DNA from: Amaurobius ferox
Taxonomy: Eukaryota; Arthropoda; Arachnida; Araneae; Amaurobiidae
Length of the DNA stretch: 64,000 bases
Direction of reading: 5' to 3'
NCBI GenBank assembly: GCA_951213105.1
Contig: OX578155.1
Location: 36,928,484-36,992,483, forward strand
Under the pieces are notes generated by a model. The model was not told where the DNA came from. It saw nothing but the letters and a program-made list of their open reading frames with translations, and ran no database searches. Made by a program: the position numbers and the translations under genes. Shown piece by piece: positions 10,977-23,401 of the stretch. Every line of letters starts with the position of its first letter. Position 1 is the first letter of the stretch.

Positions 10977-12500
10977 CCTCCCTGTGTGTCACAAGCTGAC
11001 AAAAACCGTTTTTAATAGAGGTCTGATTTTTAACACTCATGTGTCAATTCAAATTACCGTAGAATTAATTCCATGGATAGTCCGGCCCTCCTCGTGAAAG
11101 TGTACCGCTCTTTTTTTGGCAGTTAAAGTGTACCCTCAATTAAGTTAGCAGATTTCCGCCCCCGTTTACATTCCTGGGGTCCCTTTTGTCGTATTTAAAG
11201 GGATGCATCAACGGAAATCTCCCTGTTTCTATAAGCGGAAAATTTTCTTTAACCAACTGACATTTTTTAGTTCACCCTTCCTATTTCCGTAACTTTCAAT
11301 CCCATTAGGGAGAAACCGATCTCATTAGACTGAATTCTACGGTTGACGGAATGTTGATGCTTGAATGTTTAATATAATACCTTTACAAGTACATCTTTTT
11401 ACCCAAACTATGAATTGTAGAGAAATTTGAGATGGAATTTCTGAACGAAATTCATTCTTTTAAAATGGAATTTCAGAATGATATTCATTCCTTTAAAATT
11501 ATGACTCTGGACAAATTAAGTAATAAGTTATGCAATAAAAATATAATTTATTATGGGTAAATTTCAGTAATTTTCGTAAAGGTTATTAATTTACTGTACA
11601 TCAGATGAGAGACGACAAATGAATAATTTCACAAAGTTTTTGGCAGAAATATTATCTTCCGAAAGATTTGAATACAAATTACAGCTCAAAGGTGTTGCAG
11701 CAAGAACCGAATCGCGATTGCTGACAGCGACATCTAGCGGTTTCTTAAAATTAGGCGCAGTTTTTGATCTTTGGTTTACACACTGGCCTACATAGCCACT
11801 GTAGTATTGATGAACGACCCGAATAATGTAAAGTAAATGTTCAATTTCCCCTTTTAAGTAATAACTTGCTGCGTTTTACCGAAAATATTCGATGAAGCAA
11901 TCAAACCTTATTCGCAAAAAATTATTTTCTATTTTAATGTAGTCGATGCAATGCCTATGCGCATCATGTGGCAAATTGAGGAATGTATAATGTCGAATAA
12001 CTTTTTACTATTTCAAAAATTGCCTCTACTTCTAGTTAAAGTATGCCTTGGGATCTATTTATTAGATCGCTGCTACGTTGTTCCGAAAGCACAATAATTG
12101 GATTTATTATCCTTCGATCTGAATGTATGGTTTGATGGGCGTGGTTTAGTAAGATTATGAAGAAAAAGGCAATTTTGAAACGGATTAGAAAATAGAACCG
12201 CCGTGGGCTCCTGATAACAGCAATTTCCTAAATATTTTATTTTTCCAGTCTTACTAATCATGTTTTATTCATTTTCTTCATATTTGAAATTGTAACGCAT
12301 CTATTTTAGGTAAGTTTTTCATGCGATTCTTCTAGAAAAAAATTTCAAAAACAGTAATATACAGAGAAAATATAGTTTCACTTTTGCATAATTTTACTAT
12401 CATCAAAGTCCGAACACTTTATTTATTGAACTAACTATTTTTTGCGAAAATATGTATCCGAATTGCAAGTCGTTTGGACTGCAAAATTTTTGTTTTCTTT

Positions 12501-13080
12501 AAACAGTTTTTGTAAAAGGTATTACTTGTTTGTATGTGAATGTTATTTTGATTATTCTTAAGCCATACGTCATTTTGTAAGTTTGAAGGTCTGACCTGTC
12601 ATTAATTTTATCATATATTTTCCATCAATTGCTCTGATGTGCGTTAAACATGAAGTCGGTGCTTCGATTCCCTTTCATGAGATTCCATCTTAAAATTTAT
12701 TTGTGAAATGCGGTGGGTTCCGGATATTCGACAAAAAAGAATGTTTTAAGAATGTCATGTGTGGCCTAAGAATGCTATGAAACCTCGGTTAGACCGATAT
12801 CTACGATGTAAAATTTGAAATCTTAATATTGTATCTAGTTTCCAGATTGAAAAATAGAATTATTTTTTAATACAAAAATATATTCCCATTAAAATAGAAC
12901 AACAGAATTAGTTCAGATGCATAATTTCTACTAGAATTATATTATGTTCCACTAAAATAATGCGACAAAACCTTTCATAATTTAACATTGTTGTTTAGGA
13001 GTTGTCATTAGTAGGGTCAATTCTTGGCCTGAAAGTAACCGATGATGACTGCGGGTGATGATTTATGTGAATTATATCCC
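12501..13080 (+). repeat. Internal duplicated segment, unit 3 copy a
   Basis: First of three 580-bp copies. It is followed by the same CCC-G-AAACAG junction as in unit 2. Confidence 0.9.
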
Positions 13081-13081
13081 G

Positions 13082-13661
13082 AAACAGTTTTTGTAAAAGG
13101 TATTACTTGTTTGTATGTGAATGTTATTTTGATTATTCTTAAGCCATACGTCATTTTGTAAGTTTGAAGGTCTGACCTGTCATTAATTTTATCATATATT
13201 TTCCATCAATTGCTCTGATGTGCGTTAAACATGAAGTCGGTGCTTCGATTCCCTTTCATGAGATTCCATCTTAAAATTTATTTGTGAAATGCGGTGGGTT
13301 CCGGATATTCGACAAAAAAGAATGTTTTAAGAATGTCATGTGTGGCCTAAGAATGCTATGAAACCTCGGTTAGACCGATATCTACGATGTAAAATTTGAA
13401 ATCTTAATATTGTATCTAGTTTCCAGATTGAAAAATAGAATTATTTTTTAATACAAAAATATATTCCCATTAAAATAGAACAACAGAATTAGTTCAGATG
13501 CATAATTTCTACTAGAATTATATTATGTTCCACTAAAATAATGCGACAAAACCTTTCATAATTTAACATTGTTGTTTAGGAGTTGTCATTAGTAGGGTCA
13601 ATTCTTGGCCTGAAAGTAACCGATGATGACTGCGGGTGATGATTTATGTGAATTATATCCC
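13082..13661 (+). repeat. Internal duplicated segment, unit 3 copy b
   Basis: Middle copy, bounded on both sides by the CCC-G-AAACAG junction. It most simply arose by unequal exchange between already duplicated segments. Confidence 0.9.
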
Positions 13662-13662
13662 G

Positions 13663-14242
13663 AAACAGTTTTTGTAAAAGGTATTACTTGTTTGTATGTG
13701 AATGTTATTTTGATTATTCTTAAGCCATACGTCATTTTGTAAGTTTGAAGGTCTGACCTGTCATTAATTTTATCATATATTTTCCATCAATTGCTCTGAT
13801 GTGCGTTAAACATGAAGTCGGTGCTTCGATTCCCTTTCATGAGATTCCATCTTAAAATTTATTTGTGAAATGCGGTGGGTTCCGGATATTCGACAAAAAA
13901 GAATGTTTTAAGAATGTCATGTGTGGCCTAAGAATGCTATGAAACCTCGGTTAGACCGATATCTACGATGTAAAATTTGAAATCTTAATATTGTATCTAG
14001 TTTCCAGATTGAAAAATAGAATTATTTTTTAATACAAAAATATATTCCCATTAAAATAGAACAACAGAATTAGTTCAGATGCATAATTTCTACTAGAATT
14101 ATATTATGTTCCACTAAAATAATGCGACAAAACCTTTCATAATTTAACATTGTTGTTTAGGAGTTGTCATTAGTAGGGTCAATTCTTGGCCTGAAAGTAA
14201 CCGATGATGACTGCGGGTGATGATTTATGTGAATTATATCCC
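13663..14242 (+). repeat. Internal duplicated segment, unit 3 copy c
   Basis: Last copy, after which the unit continues normally with TCGGTGTC. Confidence 0.9.
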
Positions 14243-15445
14243 TCGGTGTCTATGGGATCGCAACGCCCATAGGCATTCATGTCTGAGTCTTCTACTAATG
14301 ACCATCTTAAAAGAAAAACATGTCAAGTGTATGGCCTAATGTGTTTTCACATCACTAAAAGGGATGAACATTCAGATACCTATACAATTATGCTTTCAAA
14401 AATATTTCTATTTATTTTTTAATATATGAATTGGCTGTATCTTAATTAAGCCTTTATATATTGCGAAAATACGACTGGAGATTATATTTTCAGTAAATTA
14501 AGAAATAATATATCGTATAAGGATGTCGATTTAATCTGACTGCAGTTTTCAGCTTAAATTAAAAACGGTTTACTTATTAGAAGTTTTAAAATATTGAGGA
14601 AACAGTTGACCGATCCTTGCCATGTCCCCATTCACCTGAAATGTTTTCAAGAAATAACCATTTCGCATTTATATTAAAATAAGGTTTACTGAAGGTTTTA
14701 TTTCTACACAAGAGCTGTGACAGTTTTAATGTCATTGAAATAATTATGTTGAAAAAGTAGCAATATTGTGCAATCAAGAACTTTGGAGCAGTTTACTGTC
14801 GTCTAATTGCCTAATCACTGAATCCAGAATATACATTTGAGAGAATACTCATCTTTTGGGATACACAGAGATTCCATTGGCGGAATGTGTTTATGGTAGA
14901 TAGTGCACAACTTATTATTTTATATATCATAGTGGACATAATATTAATAATCTGGCATTGTATCCAGTGCTACATTAAGTTCGTCAATAGAGCATTTGCA
15001 GTTTATTCAGGGTCTATTATAAAAGTTTTGCGTTTGACTTATTTGAACTAAAGATATCAGACAGGCATCTACCAGAAATGAAGGAAAGTAAATGATTTCA
15101 GTAGTTTTTCTCCCTCAGGTTAGAGTAAGATCATACTTCATAGGATCATTTCTATAGTATGATTAGCGAGTTCACTCACCGAACTTCGCAGAAAACCCAA
15201 CCACGATGATGTGGCAAGGGGTTTCATCCCGAGCGTGAAGCCGGCACATCAGCAACTTGTTGCTGTTGGCCATTGATGATCGCGCTCTCGACGTTTTTAC
15301 GCCGAGGGAAGGATGAATCTCTGTCTGAGTGGTTCCCAATTATATTAAATATATGTTGTTTTAACAAGTAAATCGAAGGCAACGGAAAAGCCAACATTTC
15401 TAGCTACAAATTGTGGCCTAAATTTTAATTGCCTACTGTATGAAA

Positions 15446-16565
15446 CACAGACTGATATATACAGACATTAATTCATATCAAATTGGCACGCTTGGCACTG
15501 GTCGATGACGTTCTGTTAATATAACCCTATTTGACTCTGAATGCAACCCTTACACAGCCATGCTTTCTTGTAGCGTATTACAGTGCAAAAAGATTATTTG
15601 TTAAGTGAATCGATAATTACAAGAAAGGATTACCAATTGAAAAAGCATTACCTTCAAAATGTATGTAATTTATTTTTATTTAAATGAAAAGTTTATTTGT
15701 TATCCATCCCATATTTCATCCTATGCACGTGATCATAAAAAATGAATGATGTATTATCACTGCGGACTAGACCATATTCCAAGAAGCAGTGGTATTATTA
15801 GTTAAAAAAACCTTTTCCGTATTTTTATAAGATGTACAAAAATTGATATTTGGATAGCTTTTCCTAGTACAAATTAAATTGATTATGGTATTGTATAGGT
15901 ATATATTTCGAATACTTTTTAATAACTAAAGCAATGGGGAAAATACTCCGCCCCCTTGTAATTAAAGATTGAGTTCCTCAGCTTTGATCGTACGTTTATG
16001 TAAAATGTTACTTGTTACAAGAATTTTAGTGTATTTAGAAAAAATTACATTATGAGCACCTCCATAATAAATTGATAAGTAAGAAATTTAATAATCATAT
16101 AGTAATCGTATAATATCATAGAAGTTTAATAATCAATAATCATAGTTGTATAATATTACTGTCTTTTGAGTATGTTAGCTTATAATTTTTGGTGCATAAC
16201 TTTTTACAGTAATGTAAATGCGTCAATTTTTTATTTAGTTTATGATTACATGAATTAAATATATAGGTATGTTTATTTATTTAAATTCACTCAAACAAAT
16301 AAATATATTACAGATAAAAATATTTTTAAATGCTGATCATTTTTATAGTTTAAAAATTATAAAAGTACAATAGCGTAATTTTTATGCCCGCATTAACATA
16401 AAACCGTCAAACGTACGATAGTCGCCAAATCTAGCAGCCGGACTTTGTTTACATCGTAGCTCCGATGGTTGGCTCCCCGAATGCTAGTGTCCATGCGAAA
16501 TCCCTTGTTAAAGATGTTGCCATGGGTTCCTATGGAAGTGATCCTTCTGAATATGGTAATCTGCG
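15446..16565 (+). mobile_element. Old TIR transposon, unit 3 copy (14-bp deletion)
   Basis: Orthologous to 2438-3571. At 15507-15512 only one GACGTT remains where other units have two, separated by TTCGCCAA. The 14 bp between them have been lost, the pattern expected from slippage between direct repeats. Confidence 0.8.
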
Positions 16566-17463
16566 GTGCGAAATATAGTGAATATAAGAAATAGTTTGAA
16601 ATCCGCGCATTGATCTGATCATATTCTGAGACACATTTTGAAGCACCGCAAGAGGTCGCTGATATCAACCGTTACGTATTTTTTCCCAAAATTTAACATT
16701 GTTGCGCACTTTGTGATTTTCAATGTCTACGTTGGAGTTTCCATTTTACGCCTGTTTCATAGGACATACATTTGTTTACTAAGGATGGAAAATACGTATC
16801 AACAATCATTGCAAATACACCACGAATGTGTAATAAAAACCTATTTCCAACTGTGGGATAACCCTTTTCTGACGTATCCTTTAGATGCCATTTCCACCTG
16901 TGTGTTGGTAATTTAAAATGACGTATACGTAATATCTTGAAATGTTGGGATTACGTCACAAACACGTATCCTCAAGCATTGAAAATGAGCCTTTAAAACT
17001 TATGAATATTTCATAAATAATTATTACCAATTTGGCAACACGCATAAGCAACCGCTGAACATTCATCATATCGCGACCTTTGCACATACATTAAAAATTT
17101 TTATTTTTGTAAAAATATCTAAAAATAAAATGTATATTGAAATCACAGAAAAAAAAAATAAATGATACATTAAGTAATTTACTGTAATGCACCTTTTCAA
17201 TAAAGATATTAATATTAAGTTTCCTATAAGCTGACAGAAATAAATGTTTCATTATTAGACGACTGCATTAGCAGGTCAAATCTGAATGTTGTTGAATAGG
17301 TATTTCCGAATTGTATAGGGGAATTAAAAATGCCACCAAGAGAATTTTTTGGGGCATCTCCTACTACTCTCCTTAACAAAATATTGTTGTTTATTACTGT
17401 TTATGCTGCCTGGACTGACTCCTGTCCAATGCAATTTTTCTTAAATTATCCCTCCTCCCTGTG

Positions 17464-17756
17464 TTGTTGTTGTTGTTGAGACCCAGACCGTCCGACCTAC
17501 CAGAAAGGTGCAAGGCAACTGTTTGGACGGCCGGGAAGTGCCACACAATTTAGACCGGAACCCAGTGGGGGAGGCATCCACAGGGACCGTACCCTACTTC
17601 CCCTACCACCAACCTCTCGGAAGGACTTACGGACCCACATGTTTAACGTGATCGTACTCCGCGTGAACACGGCGGCAGTTTTGGCAGTGGCTGGAATCGA
17701 ACCCGGGCCAACCGAGTGCAACTCCAGCGCGCTAACCAATGGGCTACCGCACCCTG
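17464..17756 (-). mobile_element. tRNA-derived SINE, unit 3 copy
   Basis: Same insertion and flanking duplication as in unit 1. Confidence 0.88.
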
Positions 17757-20700
17757 CCTCCCTGTGTGTCACAAGCTGACAAAAACCGTTTTTAATAGAG
17801 GTCTGATTTTTAACACTCATGTGTCAATTCAAATTACCGTAGAATTAATTCCATGGATAGTCCGGCCCTCCTCGTGAAAGTGTACCGCTCTTTTTTTGGC
17901 AGTTAAAGTGTACCCTCAATTAAGTTAGCAGATTTCCGCCCCCGTTTACATTCCTGGGGTCCCTTTTGTCGTATTTAAAGGGATGCATCAACGGAAATCT
18001 CCCTGTTTCTATAAGCGGAAAATTTTCTTTAACCAACTGACATTTTTTAGTTCACCCTTCCTATTTCCGTAACTTTCAATCCCATTAGGGAGAAACCGAT
18101 CTCATTAGACTGAATTCTACGGTTGACGGAATGTTGATGCTTGAATGTTTAATATAATACCTTTACAAGTACATCTTTTTACCCAAACTATGAATTGTAG
18201 AGAAATTTGAGATGGAATTTCTGAACGAAATTCATTCTTTTAAAATGGAATTTCAGAATGATATTCATTCCTTTAAAATTATGACTCTGGACAAATTAAG
18301 TAATAAGTTATGCAATAAAAATATAATTTATTATGGGTAAATTTCAGTAATTTTCGTAAAGGTTATTAATTTACTGTACATCAGATGAGAGACGACAAAT
18401 GAATAATTTCACAAAGTTTTTGGCAGAAATATTATCTTCCGAAAGATTTGAATACAAATTACAGCTCAAAGGTGTTGCAGCAAGATCCGAATCGCGATTG
18501 CTGACAGCGACATCTAGCGGTTTCTTAAAATTAGGCGCAGTTTTTGATCTTTGGTTTACACACTGGCCTACATAGCCACTGTAGTATTGATGAACGACCC
18601 GAATAATGTAAAGTAAATGTTCAATTTCCCCTTTTAAGTAATAACTTGCTGCGTTTTACCGAAAATATTCGATGAAGCAATCAAACCTTATTCGCAAAAA
18701 ATTATTTTCTATTTTAATGTAGTCGATGCAATGCCTATGCGCATCATGTGGCAAATTGAGGAATGTATAATGTCGAATAACTTTTTACTATTTCAAAAAT
18801 TGCCTCTACTTCTAGTTAAAATATGCCTTGGGATCTATTTATTAGATCGCTGCTACGTTGTTCCGAAAGCACAATAATTGGATTTATTATCCTTCGATCT
18901 GAATGTATGGTTTGATGGGCGTGGTTTAGTAAGATTATGAAGAAAAAGGCAATTTTGAAACGGATTAGAAAATAGAACCGCCGTGGGCTCCTGATAACAG
19001 CAATTTCCTAAATATTTTATTTTTCCAGTCTTACTAATCATGTTTTATTCATTTTCTTCATATTTGAAATTGTAACGCATCTATTTTAGGTAAGTTTTTC
19101 ATGCGATTCTTCTAGAAAAAAATTTCAAAAACAGTAATATACAGAGAAAATATAGTTTCACTTTTGCATAATTTTACTATCATCAAAGTCCGAACACTTT
19201 ATTTATTGAACTAACTATTTTTTGCGAAAATATGTATCCGAATTGCAAGTCGTTTGGACTGCAAAATTTTTGTTTTCTTTAAACAGTTTTTGTAAAAGGT
19301 ATTACTTGTTTGTATGTGAATGTTATTTTGATTATTCTTAAGCCATACGTCATTTTGTAAGTTTGAAGGTCTGACCTGTCATTAATTTTATCATATATTT
19401 TCCATCAATTGCTCTGATGTGCGTTAAACATGAAGTCGGTGCTTCGATTCCCTTTCATGAGATTCCATCTTAAAATTTATTTGTGAAATGCGGTGGGTTC
19501 CGGATATTCGACAAAAAAGAATGTTTTAAGAATGTCATGTGTGGCCTAAGAATGCTATGAAACCTCGGTTAGACCGATATCTACGATGTAAAATTTGAAA
19601 TCTTAATATTGTATCTAGTTTCCAGATTGAAAAATAGAATTATTTTTTAATACAAAAATATATTCCCATTAAAATAGAACAACAGAATTAGTTCAGATGC
19701 ATAATTTCTACTAGAATTATATTATGTTCCACTAAAATAATGCGACAAAACCTTTCATAATTTAACATTGTTGTTTAGGAGTTGTCATTAGTAGGGTCAA
19801 TTCTTGGCCTGAAAGTAACCGATGATGACTGCGGGTGATGATTTATGTGAATTATATCCCTCGGTGTCTATGGGATCGCAACGCCCATAGGCATTCATGT
19901 CTGAGTCTTCTACTAATGACCATCTTAAAAGAAAAACATGTCAAGTGTATGGCCTAATGTGTTTTCACATCACTAAAAGGGATGAACATTCAGATACCTA
20001 TACAATTATGCTTTCAAAAATATTTCTATTTATTTTTTAATATATGAATTGGCTGTATCTTAATTAAGCCTTTATATATTGCGAAAATACGACTGGAGAT
20101 TATATTTTCAGTAAATTAAGAAATAATATATCGTATAAGGATGTCGATTTAATCTGACTGCAGTTTTCAGCTTAAATTAAAAACGGTTTACTTATTAGAA
20201 GTTTTAAAATATTGAGGAAACAGTTGACCGATCCTTGCCATGTCCCCATTCACCTGAAATGTTTTCAAGAAATAACCATTTCGCATTTATATTAAAATAA
20301 GGTTTACTGAAGGTTTTATTTCTACACAAGAGCTGTGACAGTTTTAATGTCATTGAAATAATTATGTTGAAAAAGTAGCAATATTGTGCAATCAAGAACT
20401 TTGGAGCAGTTTACTGTCGTCTAATTGCCTAATCACTGAATCCAGAATATACATTTGAGAGAATACTCATCTTTTGGGATACACAGAGATTCCATTGGCG
20501 GAATGTGTTTATGGTAGATAGTGCACAACTTATTATTTTATATATCATAGTGGACATAATATTAATAATCTGGCATTGTATCCAGTGCTACATTAAGTTC
20601 GTCAATAGAGCATTTGCAGTTTATTCAGGGTCTATTATAAAAGTTTTGCGTTTGACTTATTTGAACTAAAGATATCAGACAGGCATCTACCAGAAATGAA

Positions 20701-21063
20701 GGAAAGTAAATGATTTCAGTAGTTTTTCTCCCTCAGGTTAGAGTAAGATCATACTTCATAGGATCATTTCTATAGTATGATTAGCGAGTTCACTCACCGA
20801 ACTTCGCAGAAAACCCAACCACGATGATGTGGCAAGGGGTTTCATCCCGAGCGTGAAGCCGGCACATCAGCAACTTGTTGCTGTTGGCCATTGATGATCG
20901 CGCTCTCGACGTTTTTACGCCGAGGGAAGGATGAATCTCTGTCTGAGTGGTTCCCAATTATATTAAATATATGTTGTTTTAACAAGTAAATCGAAGGCAA
21001 CGGAAAAGCCAACATTTCTAGCTACAAATTGTGGCCTAAATTTTAATTGCCTACTGTATGAAA

Positions 21064-22210
21064 CACAGACTGATATATACAGACATTAATTCATATCAAA
21101 TTGGCACGCTTGGCACTGGTCGATGACGTTTTCGCCAAGACGTTCTGTTAATATAACCCTATTTGACTCTGAATGCAACCCTTACACAGCCATGCTTTCT
21201 TGTAGCGTATTACAGTGCAAAAAGATTATTTGTTAAGTGAATCGATAATTACAAGAAAGGATTACCAATTGAAAAAGCATTACCTTCAAAATGTATGTAA
21301 TTTATTTTTATTTAAATGAAAAGTTTATTTGTTATCCATCCCATATTTCATCCTATGCACGTGATCATAAAAAATGAATGATGTATTATCACTGCGGACT
21401 AGACCAAATTCCAAGAAGCAGTGGTATTATTAGTTAAAAAAACCTTTTCCGTATTTTTATAAGATGTACAAAAATTGATATTTGGATAGCTTTTCCTAGT
21501 ACAAATTAAATTGATTATGGTATTGTATAGGTATATATTTCGAATACTTTTTAATAACTAAAGCAATGGGGAAAATACTCCGCCCCCTTGTAATTAAAGA
21601 TTGAGTTCCTCAGCTTTGATCGTACATTTATGTAAAATGTTACTTGTTACAAGAATTTTAGTGTATTTAGAAAAAATTACATTATGAGCACCTCCATAAT
21701 AAATTGATAAGTAAGAAATTTAATAATCATATAGTAATCGTATAATATCATAGAAGTTTAATAATCAATAATCATAGTTGTATAATATTACTGTCTTTTG
21801 AGTATGTTAGCTTATAATTTTTGGTGCATAACGATTTACAGTAATGTAAATGCGTCAATTTTTTATTTAGTTTATGATTACATGAATTAAATATATAGCT
21901 ATGTTTATTTATTTAAATTCACTCAAACAAATAAATATATTACAGATAAAAATATTTTTAAATGCTGATCATTTTTATAGTTTAAAAATTATAAAAGTAC
22001 AGTAGCGTAATTTTTATGCCCGCATTAACATAAAACCGTCAAACGTACGATAGTCGCCAAATCTAGCAGCCGGACTTTGTCGTAAATCCGGCCGGACATC
22101 GTAGCTCCGATGGTTGGCTCCCCGAATGCTAGTGTCCATGCGAAATCCCTTGTTAAAGATGTTGCCATGGGTTCCTATGGAAGTGATCCTTCTGAATATG
22201 GTAATCTGCG
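21064..22210 (+). mobile_element. Old TIR transposon, unit 4 copy (15-bp replacement)
   Basis: Orthologous to 2438-3571, with the private insertion at 22081-22095 described separately. Confidence 0.8.
22081..22095 (+). other. Private 15-bp replacement in unit 4
   Basis: CGTAAATCCGGCCGG stands in place of the TT found at this point in the other units. It contains the palindrome CCGGCCGG and a short inverted match (GTAAA, CCGGC) to the adjacent sequence. This is compatible with a fold-back template switch during replication, though that mechanism is inferred. It extends a spurious minus-strand frame from 91 to 99 codons. Confidence 0.7.
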
Positions 22211-23108
22211 GTGCGAAATATAGTGAATATAAGAAATAGTTTGAAATCCGCGCATTGATCTGATCATATTCTGAGACACATTTTGAAGCACCGCAAGAGG
22301 TCGCTGATATCAACCGTTACGTATTTTTTCCCAAAATTTAACATTGTTGCGCACTTTGTGATTTTCAATGTCTACGTTGGAGTTTCCATTTTACGCCTGT
22401 TTCATAGGACATACATTTGTTTACTAAGGATGGAAAATACGTATCAACAATCATTGCAAATACACCACGAATGTGTAATAAAAACCTATTTCCAACTGTG
22501 GGATAACCCTTTTCTGACGTATCCTTTAGATGCCATTTCCACCTGTGTGTTGGTAATTTAAAATGACGTATACGTAATATCTTGAAATGTTGGGATTACG
22601 TCACAAACACGTATCCTCAAGCATTGAAAATGAGCCTTTAAAACTTATGAATATTTCATAAATAATTATTACCAATTTGGCAACACGCATAAGCAACCGC
22701 TGAACATTCATCATATCGCGACCTTTGCACATACATTAAAAATTTTTATTTTTGTAAAAATATCTAAAAATAAAATGTATATTGAAATCACAGAAAAAAA
22801 AAATAAATGATACATTAAGTAATTTACTGTAATGCACCTTTTCAATAAAGATATTAATATTAAGTTTCCTATAAGCTGACAGAAATAAATGTTTCATTAT
22901 TAGACGACTGCATTAGCAGGTCAAATCTGAATGTTGTTGAATAGGTATTTCCGAATTGTATAGGGGAATTAAAAATGCCACCAAGAGAATTTTTTGGGGC
23001 ATCTCCTACTACTCTCCTTAACAAAATATTGTTGTTTATTACTGTTTATGCTGCCTGGACAGACTCCTGTCCAATGCAATTTTTCTTAAATTATCCCTCC
23101 TCCCTGTG

Positions 23109-23401
23109 TTGTTGTTGTTGTTGAGACCCAGACCGTCCGACCTACCAGAAAGGTGCAAGGCAACTGTTTGGACGGCCGGGAAGTGCCACACAATTTAGAC
23201 CGGAACCCAGTGGGGGAGGCATCCACAGGGACCGTACCCTACTTCCCCTACCACCAACCTCTCGGAAGGACTTACGGACCCACATGTTTAACGTGATCGT
23301 ACTCCGCGTGAACACGGCGGCAGTTTTGGCAGTGGCTGGAATCGAACCCGGGCCAACCGAGTGCAACTCCAGCGCGCTAACCAATGGGCTACCGCACCCT
23401 G
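23109..23401 (-). mobile_element. tRNA-derived SINE, unit 4 copy
   Basis: Same insertion and flanking duplication as in unit 1. Confidence 0.88.

Larger units (their letters stand above)
5634..11846 (+). repeat. Array unit 2 (6213 bp, one internal 580-bp duplication)
   Basis: The unit is 580 bp longer than unit 1. The extra length is a direct duplication of the segment equivalent to 655-1234 of unit 1, plus one junction base, minus one A in a poly-A run. It shares several private variants with unit 3, for example TTTT instead of CGAT just after the 'gcataac' near 9421 and CAATAGCG instead of CAGTAGCG near 9590. The two units are therefore close relatives. Confidence 0.95.
11847..18626 (+). 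repeat. Array unit 3 (6780 bp, internal segment in three copies)
   Basis: This is the sister of unit 2, carrying the 580-bp segment three times. It also lacks 14 bp inside the old TIR element (around 15507-15512). The arithmetic closes: 5633 plus two 581-bp steps, minus 14, minus one A in a poly-A run, equals 6780. Confidence 0.95.
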
